Assembly (NCBI GenBank): GCA_946410535.1
Contig: CAMKAR010000053.1
Coordinates: 1 to 10,126, forward strand
Reading direction: 5' to 3'
Source: an uncultured Bacteroidales bacterium
GTDB taxonomy: Bacteria > Bacteroidota > Bacteroidia > Bacteroidales > F082
DNA: 10,126 nt
The notes beneath the pieces were generated by a model, which had not been told where the DNA came from, did not search any database, and saw only the letters and a list, made by a program, of their open reading frames with translations. The position numbers and the translations under genes were made by a program. This document shows positions 1-5,317 of this stretch, in pieces (position 1 is the stretch's first letter; each line of letters opens with the position of its first letter).

Positions 1-1009
1 AGCCCCAGCCTTTCACCAATTGGCGCATGAGGCTGTCGGCCTCTGCCCTATCCTTTGAGACTTCCACGATGTCAAACAATTGGGCGTTGGCGTTGGCACT
101 GAATTGTATCATCTCCTCCGTCATGCCTTGCGCACGAAGGATGGCCTTTTGCTGTTCCTTTAGGACATCTATGCCTTTCACCGCCGAACCTGCCAACGAA
201 ATGAGAAACGCCACTTCGGGCCGACGTTCCGCCACCATGAAATTGATGATTCCGCCTTCGCTGTGACCCAAAACACCCACTCGCGAAGCATTGATTTCCT
301 TGCGATTGCGAAGAAAATCGAAGGCGGCTTCGGCATCGTAGGAGAAATCCAACGAAGTGGCTTCCACCACTTCGCCTGTGGAGCCTCCCATGCCACGGTC
401 GTCATAGCGCAACACGGCAATTCCTCGGCGCGAAAGGTAGTCGGCAACGACCCGGAACGGGCGGTGGTTCATCAGCTCTTCGTCGCGATTCTGCTGTCCG
501 CTGCCCGAGACGAGCACCACGGCGGAAAAAGGCCCTTCGCCCTCGGGAATCGTCAGCGTTCCGGCAAGGGTGTTGCCTTCTTTCGGGTTGGCGAAGGTCA
601 CTTCCTCGGCCTTGTAGTTGAACGGCGGCTTGGGGTCTTGCGGACGCGCTTGTTTGGCTTCTTTCACCGCCCTTTCGAGGTTGAGCGGGAACGACATCCC
701 GTGTTGCGTGAACGAGCCTTCGATGGCCGGGCCTTTCAATTCGCCGGAATAGGTGGCGTTCATGGCATCCATGCGGAGGTCTAATTTTCCTTGATGAAAC
801 TCAGTTTTGTCGACGGGCACGTCAAATGCGCCTTGGGCCGGCACATCCAAGGTGGAGACGAAGCCATTTTCGGTCACTTTGATATCGAAGCCCATTTCAA
901 TCTTTTGTGCGCCGAGGTCGATTTGGCCTTTCCAGAAGCCTTCCACTTGGGCTTGTGCGCGAATAACGGCGAATGATAACAAGGCTAATAGGATTTTTTT
1001 TGTTTTCAT
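1..1009 (-). CDS. Secreted alpha/beta hydrolase, C-terminus cut by window edge
   Basis: The ATG at 1007-1009 (minus strand) opens a frame with no stop through position 1, giving 336 visible residues. Residues 1-20 form a signal peptide (Lys-rich start, hydrophobic core, AQAQ cleavage region). Residues about 21-115 look like a beta-rich N-terminal domain starting VEGFWKGQ. From about residue 135 the alpha/beta hydrolase fold follows: strand plus VSGSGQQNRDE (167-177, oxyanion region), RYDDRGMGGSTGE (201-213), and the nucleophile elbow GHSEGG with Ser250. The catalytic acid and histidine would lie beyond the window. The family (periplasmic serine hydrolases or esterases of the 'SGSGPQDRDE' type) is common in Bacteroidota; the substrate is unknown. 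The hydrolase assignment is firm, a specific reaction is not. The gene follows the 61-residue membrane protein gene by 69 bp, with its own possible promoter. Confidence 0.93.
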   Translation of the reverse strand, partial: MKTKKILLALLSFAVIRAQAQVEGFWKGQIDLGAQKIEMGFDIKVTENGFVSTLDVPAQGAFDVPVDKTEFHQGKLDLRMDAMNATYSGELKGPAIEGSFTQHGMSFPLNLERAVKEAKQARPQDPKPPFNYKAEEVTFANPKEGNTLAGTLTIPEGEGPFSAVVLVSGSGQQNRDEELMNHRPFRVVADYLSRRGIAVLRYDDRGMGGSTGEVVEATSLDFSYDAEAAFDFLRNRKEINASRVGVLGHSEGGIINFMVAERRPEVAFLISLAGSAVKGIDVLKEQQKAILRAQGMTEEMIQFSANANAQLFDIVEVSKDRAEADSLMRQLVKGWG

Positions 1010-1014
1010 AACGG

Positions 1015-1047
1015 CGAATTTTTCAAATTTAACGAATTTTTCAAATT
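1015..1047. repeat. 15-bp direct repeat upstream of the hydrolase gene
   Basis: CGAATTTTTCAAATT occurs at 1015-1029 and again, identical, at 1033-1047 (18-bp period). A 12-mer ATAACGGCGAAT is also repeated at 963-974 and 1008-1019, the second copy spanning the start codon. These could be operator half-sites or a slippage product. A small hairpin GCAGC-TTC-GCTGC follows at 1053-1065, between the repeat and the stop codon of the neighbouring gene. Confidence 0.55.
1024..1031 (-). promoter_or_regulatory. Possible -7 element for the hydrolase gene
   Basis: Read on the minus strand, 1031-1024 is TAAATTTG, which fits the Bacteroidota -7 consensus TAnnTTTG and lies 14 bases before the ATG. I see no well-spaced TTTG at -33, so this is weak; the region is AT-rich and the match could be chance. 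Confidence 0.3.
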
Positions 1048-1078
1048 GTTTTGCAGCTTCGCTGCGGATTTGTACGAA

Positions 1079-1264
1079 TCACGGCATAGTGTCGTCGCGT
1101 GTGCCCATCAACATGCGGATCCAGCCAAATGGCGGGATGATGAGGAAACACACGCCAAACCAAAACCAGAACGACTTGCCTCGGCTGCGGGCGACCATTC
1201 CGCCTGCGTAGGCCTGGATGATGTAGGCGATGACTACGAGAATGATGATTAATGTTTCTGACAT
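1079..1264 (-). CDS. Small two-helix inner-membrane protein, 61 aa
   Basis: The ATG at 1262-1264 gives a 61-residue protein with two hydrophobic segments, about residues 3-22 and 30-52. The short basic loop ARSRGKSFWFWFG joins them and the tail is polar (GTRDDTMP). The pattern of a loop with R-G-K/R-S followed by Trp/Phe-rich helix and a helix-breaking PP resembles a widespread class of tiny bacterial membrane proteins, often next to or fused with other envelope proteins. I recognise no named function. It lies 117 bp after the ribbon-helix-helix gene, so it may be the last gene of that operon or have its own promoter. A strong palindrome at 1309-1326 sits 45 bases before its start. No Shine-Dalgarno is seen. 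Confidence 0.75.
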   Translation of the reverse strand: MSETLIIILVVIAYIIQAYAGGMVARSRGKSFWFWFGVCFLIIPPFGWIRMLMGTRDDTMP

Positions 1265-1308
1265 AATAACTGAAGTTTATAAGTCGCGTATAAGATTGTC
1301 TATCCCAA

Positions 1309-1326
1309 GTTCCCCATTAGGGGAAC
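1309..1326. promoter_or_regulatory. 18-bp palindrome, candidate operator
   Basis: GTTCCCC (1309-1315), ATTA, GGGGAAC (1320-1326) form a perfect 7-bp inverted repeat. Viewed as half-sites it is TTCCCCA-TT-AGGGGAA, a 7-2-7 layout. On the minus strand it is followed three bases later by TTGGGA (1308-1303), a possible -33-like element for the 61-residue gene. There is no following T-run on either strand, so it is a poor intrinsic terminator. Its core CCCCATTAGGGG matches 11 of 12 bases of the palindrome at 7965-7976 in front of the beta-helix lipoprotein gene. Confidence 0.6.
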
Positions 1327-1381
1327 ACTATTTATTTCAGATTTGTTGCGATTTGTTTCAAAAACAAGAAACATATTCTAT

Positions 1382-1555
1382 TCATTTCTTCTTCCTCCCA
1401 TTCTTTTTCAGTGCCTCGGCGATAATCCATTGCAGCTGTCCGTTGACGGAGCGGAACTCGTCGGCAGCCCATTTCTCCACGGCTTCCATCGTCTCGGCAT
1501 CCACGCGGAGCAGGAAGGTCTTGGTATTCGTATTATTGTCTTTTTCCTTTGCCAT
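1382..1555 (-). CDS. Arc-like ribbon-helix-helix protein, 57 aa
   Basis: The start is the ATG at 1553-1555, chosen over an in-frame TTG at 1564 because an AGGAGG at 1566-1571 is ten bases from the ATG but overlaps the TTG site. The ATG overlaps the upstream stop by one base (TAATG), which implies translational coupling. Residues about 13-50 fit the ribbon-helix-helix fold: beta strand TKTFLLRVD, helix A ETMEAVEKWAADEF, turn RSVNGQ, helix B LQWIIAEALKK, then a basic tail. The motif W-A-x-D-E-F-R-S-V-N-x-Q-[IL] is the hallmark of short Arc-type proteins that, to my recollection, often sit beside SPFH genes in several phyla. It may repress its own operon or act otherwise; DNA binding is not shown. 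No toxin partner is visible, so a toxin-antitoxin reading is not supported. Confidence 0.88.
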   Translation of the reverse strand: MAKEKDNNTNTKTFLLRVDAETMEAVEKWAADEFRSVNGQLQWIIAEALKKNGRKKK

Positions 1556-2328
1556 TACTTCCAAACCTCCTTTTCTTTTAAGGCCTCAAACAGCCTCATG
1601 GTTTCTCCCTCGGTGGCTCCATTCAAGTAATACAGGTTGCCAGAAGTGCGAATCTCGATGTATGGAGGCATTTTGTGACAGACGAATAACATACACTTTT
1701 CGCCATTTTCCAGCAGGAAATGACCTTTGGAATACTTGCCCGTGCTTGACCCGTTGGTGCGCATTTTGACATGTGGCAACGCTTCCAGCAATTCCACCGA
1801 GACGATGTCGGCAACAGGGATTTCCCTGCCGTACATTCCCGAAATCCTGACCGAATCTTCGCCCACCGTAATCTGTTGCGGACGGCTGCTCATGGCAATG
1901 ATGACCGCGATGAAAGCCATCGCCAAACCGAGGGTGACCAAAACGATTTTAGGAGCCTTTTCGAGCCTTGGGCCGTAAACGCCTTCGCCCGTCTTGTCGC
2001 GCCCGAAACCGTAGTATTTCTTCATGGCGATGACTAAAGGAATAATCATAACCAAGATCGAACCAGAAAACAACCACGAAGCCACCTCCACGTCAATCAC
2101 ATTGAAAACATGAAGCACATCCGCAGTGATAATCAGCAGTCCCATGATGGTGAGGATGATGGCCGTGGCCCGCTTCAGGCCTTCGATGTCCACAAGGGCT
2201 TTGCGCTCGTCCGACATGCTTCCGTAGGGATTGATCATGTTCGGAAAACGGTAGCAGAGCCAACCTGCCACTATCAGCAGCAACCCCGTTCCAATAATCC
2301 TATAATCAAAGAGTTCCATAAGAATCAT
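1555..2328 (-). CDS. Four-helix membrane protein with C-terminal bacterial PH-like domain, 257 aa
   Basis: Hydrophobic segments lie at about residues 8-26, 55-74, 83-101 and 126-146. The N-terminal part, a helix followed by RFPNMINPYGSMSDERKALVD and a second helix, resembles DUF3784/SdpI-type membrane proteins. Residues about 150-256 form a soluble beta-rich domain ending in an amphipathic helix (GETMRLFEALKEK); 'DIVSVELLEALP...RTNG' resembles bacterial PH-like domains of the bPH_5 kind. The topology would put the PH-like domain on one face of the inner membrane. The function is unknown; a scaffold or sensor role is inference. Its first ATG (2326-2328) directly abuts the upstream stop (2329-2331); an alternative ATG is at 2317-2319. 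It overlaps the next gene by one base, so it is part of a tight operon. Confidence 0.87.
   Translation of the reverse strand: MILMELFDYRIIGTGLLLIVAGWLCYRFPNMINPYGSMSDERKALVDIEGLKRATAIILTIMGLLIITADVLHVFNVIDVEVASWLFSGSILVMIIPLVIAMKKYYGFGRDKTGEGVYGPRLEKAPKIVLVTLGLAMAFIAVIIAMSSRPQQITVGEDSVRISGMYGREIPVADIVSVELLEALPHVKMRTNGSSTGKYSKGHFLLENGEKCMLFVCHKMPPYIEIRTSGNLYYLNGATEGETMRLFEALKEKEVWK
1566..1571 (-). promoter_or_regulatory. Strong Shine-Dalgarno AGGAGG of the ribbon-helix-helix gene
   Basis: On the minus strand AGGAGG (1571-1566) lies inside the last codons of the upstream PH-domain gene, ten bases before the ATG at 1555. It is the only strong Shine-Dalgarno sequence I find in the window, and it decides the start of this gene. 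Confidence 0.75.
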
Positions 2329-2727
2329 TTACGAATTGTTTACAATTAGATACATAACCGTCAGCACAAGGACAACTGCAAAAGTAACCGCTCCCGCCTT
2401 GCTGAACTCACCCGTGAAACGCCATTTGGCAATGACCAAAACCAAGCAAAGCACACACCCAGGAATCAGCATCGAAGAGACTTGCTCCATGCCAAACAAG
2501 AGTTGGAGCACCGCTGCCACAAGCCAAGCAAGAGCTGTAGACAAGTAATTGACCATGAGGAAATTCTGCATTCCAGCTTCGTATTCTGCACCTCGATGCT
2601 CTGCCATTACATTTCTCATGCTTCTATCCTTCTCTGGATGCCGCTTCACACGAATAGCAAACCAAACCGGAACGGCGGTCATTATCAGCAAAAAAGAACA
2701 CAGCAAAATATAGCCTGTCAGATTCAT
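2329..2727 (-). CDS. Small four-helix membrane protein, 132 aa (second of three similar proteins)
   Basis: The start is placed at ATG 2725-2727, five bases after the upstream stop, rather than at an in-frame ATG at 2766 that would overlap the upstream gene by 34 bases and add a polar leader (HLLLDNNPKLNN) before the first helix. Helices are at about residues 4-24, 56-78, 84-101 and 111-128. A charged loop of some 30 residues lies between helix 1 and helix 2 (RVKRHPEKDRSMRNVMAEHR). This layout matches the 131-residue protein upstream and the N-terminal part of the PH-domain protein downstream. I do not recognise a named family, and no catalytic motif is visible. The stop abuts the next ATG. 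Confidence 0.82.
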   Translation of the reverse strand: MNLTGYILLCSFLLIMTAVPVWFAIRVKRHPEKDRSMRNVMAEHRGAEYEAGMQNFLMVNYLSTALAWLVAAVLQLLFGMEQVSSMLIPGCVLCLVLVIAKWRFTGEFSKAGAVTFAVVLVLTVMYLIVNNS

Positions 2728-2732
2728 ATTAT

Positions 2733-3128
2733 TTAATTTAGGGTTATTGTCCAATAATAAATGCAAAAACCAATCAAGGCCATCGATGCCACCAACACAC
2801 CCACCAAAACGAGCCTGCTTAGCCGCTCATCATTCCTATACTTAATTGCCCAAAAACCGATGAGCAAGATGACCGTCATGAATACGGCAATGGAAACCGC
2901 TGTCACGCCTTTGTAGGGCACGAGCCGAGGGACGCCCAATGCGATGGCAATCAAGACGAACATGATGCCATAGAGCAAGAAGGCAAATGATAGGAATCGC
3001 TGGTTCTCGGGGGCAATCTGCTTTCCTCGCGCATTGCGGAAGATGATGTCGGGACGGAATTTCCCCAAAATAGCCATCGCTACAGCAACGATGCCGATGC
3101 CTAATATCGAAATAGTATCTTTATCCAT
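2733..3128 (-). CDS. Small four-helix membrane protein, 131 aa (first of three similar proteins)
   Basis: The start is ATG 3126-3128 (MDKDTISILG), because the longer in-frame version from 3191 would begin in a repeat-rich non-coding stretch and give an implausible leader. Helices are at about residues 7-22, 46-65, 76-95 and 104-126. The loop after helix 1 (GKFRPDIIFRNARGKQIAPENQRF) is reminiscent of the DUF3784/SdpI-type pattern of a short helix, a polar loop, then three helices. No enzymatic motif is seen and the function is unknown. It follows the SPFH gene by 84 bp and precedes the next membrane-protein gene by five bases. Confidence 0.82.
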   Translation of the reverse strand: MDKDTISILGIGIVAVAMAILGKFRPDIIFRNARGKQIAPENQRFLSFAFLLYGIMFVLIAIALGVPRLVPYKGVTAVSIAVFMTVILLIGFWAIKYRNDERLSRLVLVGVLVASMALIGFCIYYWTITLN

Positions 3129-3144
3129 TTTTGTTTTATTTGCA

Positions 3145-3181
3145 GGGGTGCGGCTGCCACAATGCGACAGCCCTACACCCC
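3145..3181. repeat. Long imperfect hairpin between the SPFH gene and the next gene
   Basis: GGGGTG (3145-3150) pairs with CACCCC (3176-3181), and GGCTG (3152-3156) pairs with CAGCC (3168-3172). They are separated by a 1-versus-3 base internal loop and close an 11-base loop. No T-run follows on the minus strand, so it is not a classical terminator. In mRNA it could slow exonucleases or reduce read-through between the SPFH gene and the downstream membrane genes. Confidence 0.5.
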
Positions 3182-3192
3182 AAACCGTCAAC

Positions 3193-3212
3193 TATCAATT
3201 ATCAATTATCAA
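3193..3212. repeat. Heptamer tandem repeat (TATCAAT)n
   Basis: TATCAAT at 3193-3199 and 3200-3206 is followed by TATCAA at 3207-3212, that is 2.9 copies. The array ends exactly at the stop codon of the SPFH gene (CTA, 3213-3215, plus strand). Repeats of this AT-rich heptamer occur in intergenic DNA of several bacterial groups, including Bacteroidota and cyanobacteria (established knowledge, from memory). Confidence 0.7.
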
Positions 3213-4154
3213 CTAATACAGACTCCCTGTATTCACCACCGGCTGGGCCGACTCGTCGGCGCAGAGCACCACCATGAGGTTGCTCACCATGGCGGCCTTG
3301 CGCTCCTCGTCGAGTTCGACAACGCCGTCGTCCTTCAGCTTGTCCAAGGCCATCTTGACCATCGAGACGGCGCCTTCCACGATCTTCTCGCGGGCCGAGA
3401 TGATGGCGGCAGCCTGCTGGCGACGCAGCATGACGGCAGCGATCTCAGGCGAATAGGCCAAATAGTTGATTCTCGCCTCAAGCACTTCGAGGCCCGACAT
3501 CGTCAGACGCTCGTTGAGCTTGGCCAGCAGCACCTCGTTGATTTCAGAGCCGCCCGAGCGCAGCGTCAGCTCGCCGGTTTCGGCCTCGTTTTCGTCGTAG
3601 GCATACATACCCGCCACCTCACGCAAGGCGGCGTCGCTCTGCACCTGGATGAAGCTCTCGAAAGCCTTCATGCGGCTCGATACCGACACGGGTGCCGTGC
3701 CCGAGCCACCGCCAGCCATCGTCTGCGAGTCGATCTCGAACATGGCCTTGTAGGTGTCCTTCAGCTTCCAGACCAAAATCTGGCCAATCATAATCGGGTT
3801 ACCCGTCTTGTCGTTCACCTTGATGTTGTCGGGGTTGAGGTTGCGGGCGCGCAACGAGACCTTCTTGGAGGTCATCAGGAAGTTGACCCAGTGGAAGCCC
3901 GTCTTGGTGAACGTGCCTTTGTACTTGCCGAAAAACAGCATCACCATGGCCTCGTTAGGCTCCAACTTGCGGAACCCGATGGGCAGGATGCAGGCCAGCA
4001 ACATGCCAATGATGGAAAGTGCGGGCGTGGACAGCTGTTCGTTGGTGAACGCGACCAACCCCCAAATGCTCAAGCCAATGATGGCAAACTCGATAAACAA
4101 AGCGACGAATCCGTTCATCGCAAGTCCCTTGAATTCAAATTCTTTTGTTTCCAT
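3213..4154 (-). CDS. SPFH/band-7 domain membrane protein, 313 aa
   Basis: The start is ATG 4152-4154 ([10 protein letters not shown]). A longer in-frame start at 4259 is rejected because it would lie upstream of the promoter. Two hydrophobic segments (about 14-35 and 44-62) anchor the protein, followed by the SPFH domain from about residue 64 to 235: [59 protein letters not shown], then [21 protein letters not shown] and a helical region to the conserved end [11 protein letters not shown] Gly/Ser-rich insert at about 146-160 ([15 protein letters not shown]) interrupts the domain. SPFH proteins oligomerise at membranes and scaffold microdomains or regulate membrane proteases (established for HflKC, QmcA and flotillins). 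The subfamily to which this belongs is often followed by a short Arc-like protein, as here five genes downstream. It is the first gene of a likely operon and divergent from the M48 protease gene. Confidence 0.95.
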   Translation of the reverse strand: METKEFEFKGLAMNGFVALFIEFAIIGLSIWGLVAFTNEQLSTPALSIIGMLLACILPIGFRKLEPNEAMVMLFFGKYKGTFTKTGFHWVNFLMTSKKVSLRARNLNPDNIKVNDKTGNPIMIGQILVWKLKDTYKAMFEIDSQTMAGGGSGTAPVSVSSRMKAFESFIQVQSDAALREVAGMYAYDENEAETGELTLRSGGSEINEVLLAKLNERLTMSGLEVLEARINYLAYSPEIAAVMLRRQQAAAIISAREKIVEGAVSMVKMALDKLKDDGVVELDEERKAAMVSNLMVVLCADESAQPVVNTGSLY

Positions 4155-4158
4155 AGAT

Positions 4159-4183
4159 GATATTATTTTGATATTATTTTGAT
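4159..4183. repeat. 11-bp tandem repeat in the SPFH leader
   Basis: GATATTATTTT at 4159-4169 and 4170-4180, followed by GAT, gives 2.3 copies. The array fills nearly all of the predicted 5' untranslated region between the -7 element (4188-4195) and the ATG (4154). Copy-number changes would alter leader length by 11 bases. Confidence 0.75.
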
Positions 4184-4187
4184 GCCG

Positions 4188-4219
4188 CAAAGATACATTA
4201 ATTTTGGAACATGCAAGAA
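4188..4219 (-). promoter_or_regulatory. Promoter of the SPFH gene
   Basis: Minus strand: TATCTTTG (4195-4188) fits TAnnTTTG exactly. TTCTTG (4219-4214) is a possible -33 element with an 18-base spacer. The expected start of transcription is about 4181, leaving a leader of roughly 27 bases. Confidence 0.7.
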
Positions 4220-4229
4220 AAAAATGCAC

Positions 4230-4267
4230 TTTTTTGAAAAAAATTCCGCTATTAAGCACTATTTTTG
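4230..4267 (+). promoter_or_regulatory. Promoter of the M48 protease gene
   Basis: Plus strand: TTTTTTG at 4230-4236 (with TTTG at 4233-4236) and TATTTTTG at 4260-4267 fit the Bacteroidota -33/-7 pattern. Transcription would begin near 4275, giving a leader of about 88 bases that contains the GTCCTAA repeats. It is back to back with the SPFH promoter, and the two share about 10 bases of upstream region. Confidence 0.65.
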
Positions 4268-4325
4268 CACGATTAAAGGATTTCCATGGGCTAATGTCTC
4301 GCAGTCCCGCGTCACGAAGTCCCGT

Positions 4326-4342
4326 GTCCTAAGTCCTAAGTC
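4326..4342. repeat. Heptamer tandem repeat (GTCCTAA)n in the M48 leader
   Basis: GTCCTAA at 4326-4332 and 4333-4339 plus GTC. Related AGTCCCG words precede it at 4303-4309 and 4319-4325, so the tract 4295-4342 is a degenerate AGTCC-type repeat. It lies 21 bases before the start codon, in the predicted leader. Confidence 0.6.
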
Positions 4343-4362
4343 AAAATTAAAACCTACTCAAT

Positions 4363-5283
4363 ATGAAGAAATTAGCATTAATTTGCGCAGTGGTCCTCTC
4401 AATGACCAGCTGCGCCTCAATGAAAGTGGTCGACCAAAGCGCAGCCGCCAACGCGGGTGCAGCCGCTTTGCAAGCCCTGACCATCAGCGACGCACAAGTC
4501 AAGCAGTTGTGCAGCCAGTACATGGTGGAATCCGATGGACAAAACACGATTTTGCCAGCAAGCAACGACTACACGAAACGTCTCGACCGCATCATGGCGC
4601 GTTTCAAGAACATCAGCGACTTGGACCTCAACTACAAAGTGTATCAGTCGAATACGGTGAATGCCTTTGCCAGTGGCGACGGTTCGGTGCGCGTCTACAC
4701 CGGCCTGATGGATGTGATGAACGACGACGAAGTGTTTGCCGTCATCGGCCACGAGTTGGGCCACCTTATTAATAAGGATGTGCGCGACGCCTACCGTGCC
4801 GCCTATTTGGTAGTGGCCGCCCGTTATGGCATTGCCGCCTATAGCCAAACGGCGGGTGCCATCTCGCAAGGCTTCATTGGCGACCTCGGCCAGCAGTTGG
4901 CACAAAATGCCTACTCGCGCAAGCAAGAGACCCAAGCCGATGAGACGGCTTTCCAATTTTGCATCACCAATGGCGTCGACCCCTATGCCATGTATCACGC
5001 GCTGAATGTGTTGGTCAGCCTCGAAGGCAACAGCGGCTCATCGAGCAAGATAGCCGAGCTGATGTCGAGCCACCCCAACACCCAGAAACGCGCTGCCCAC
5101 ATCAAGCAGATGGCCGAAGCAGCTGGCTATAAGATGACCAAAAGCGGCTCCTCCAATAGTTCTTCGGGTGGCGGAAAAACATCGTCGGGAATCAAGCTCG
5201 GTGGCGGAAAAAGCGACAGCGGCAATTCCAGCTCGGGCAGCAACAGCTCGGGAGGAAAAGGAATTAAAATCGGGAAGAATTGA
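4363..5283 (+). CDS. M48 family zinc metalloprotease, lipoprotein, 306 aa
   Basis: A lipoprotein signal peptide (VVLSMTSC, lipid-modified Cys17) places the protein in the envelope. The catalytic motif is H130-E-L-G-H134 with the third zinc ligand in E189-T-Q-A-D193, the classical M48 HExxH...ExxAD pair; F-A-V-I-G precedes it. SHPNTQKRAAHI (236-247) is the conserved C-terminal element of BepA/LoiP-type periplasmic members, which degrade or help fold outer-membrane proteins (established for the E. coli proteins; transfer to this protein is inference). Residues about 259-306 form a Ser/Gly/Lys-rich low-complexity tail with two GIKLG/GIKIG words, unusual for the family and perhaps a flexible tether. 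All catalytic residues are intact. The gene is divergent from the SPFH gene and convergent with the response regulator gene. Confidence 0.96.
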   Translation: MKKLALICAVVLSMTSCASMKVVDQSAAANAGAAALQALTISDAQVKQLCSQYMVESDGQNTILPASNDYTKRLDRIMARFKNISDLDLNYKVYQSNTVNAFASGDGSVRVYTGLMDVMNDDEVFAVIGHELGHLINKDVRDAYRAAYLVVAARYGIAAYSQTAGAISQGFIGDLGQQLAQNAYSRKQETQADETAFQFCITNGVDPYAMYHALNVLVSLEGNSGSSSKIAELMSSHPNTQKRAAHIKQMAEAAGYKMTKSGSSNSSSGGGKTSSGIKLGGGKSDSGNSSSGSNSSGGKGIKIGKN

Positions 5284-5289
5284 CGACTT

Positions 5290-5317
5290 GTAGAGACGTG
5301 CCATGGCGCGTCTCTAC
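5290..5317. repeat. REP-like palindrome between convergent genes
   Basis: GTAGAGACGTGCC (5290-5302), AT, GGCGCGTCTCTAC (5305-5317) pair as a 13-bp stem with one G-T pair and an AT centre. It lies six bases after the M48 stop and ends directly at the regulator stop codon (5318-5320). No T-run follows, so it is a 3'-end stabiliser or weak bidirectional terminator rather than a canonical one. The same arms recur at 9550-9580. Confidence 0.75.

Noticed and set aside
178..784. Open frames at 178-447 (minus) and 263-784 (plus)
   Set aside because: Both overlap the hydrolase gene in other frames. The hydrolase frame is open through the window edge and carries the GHSEGG motif.
1309..1326. Palindrome as an intrinsic terminator
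   Set aside because: No T-run follows on either strand, and the motif recurs in a promoter region, so an operator is more likely. Termination is not excluded.
1382..1564. Toxin-antitoxin module around the ribbon-helix-helix gene
   Set aside because: Neighbouring proteins are polytopic membrane proteins with no toxin family features. The small protein matches the SPFH-associated Arc-like type instead.
3129..3191. N-terminal extension of the 131-residue membrane protein (start at 3191)
   Set aside because: The added 21 residues would be encoded by the intercistronic hairpin region and would place a Cys/His/Pro-containing leader before the first helix; ATG 3128 fits better.
3193..3212. Possible CRISPR-like array
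   Set aside because: Units are 7 bases in direct tandem with no spacers, and no cas genes are present.
3162..4160. 332-residue plus-strand open frame opposite the SPFH gene
   Set aside because: It is the antisense shadow of a clear SPFH gene. Its translation is His/Arg/Gln-rich low-quality sequence with no recognisable domain.
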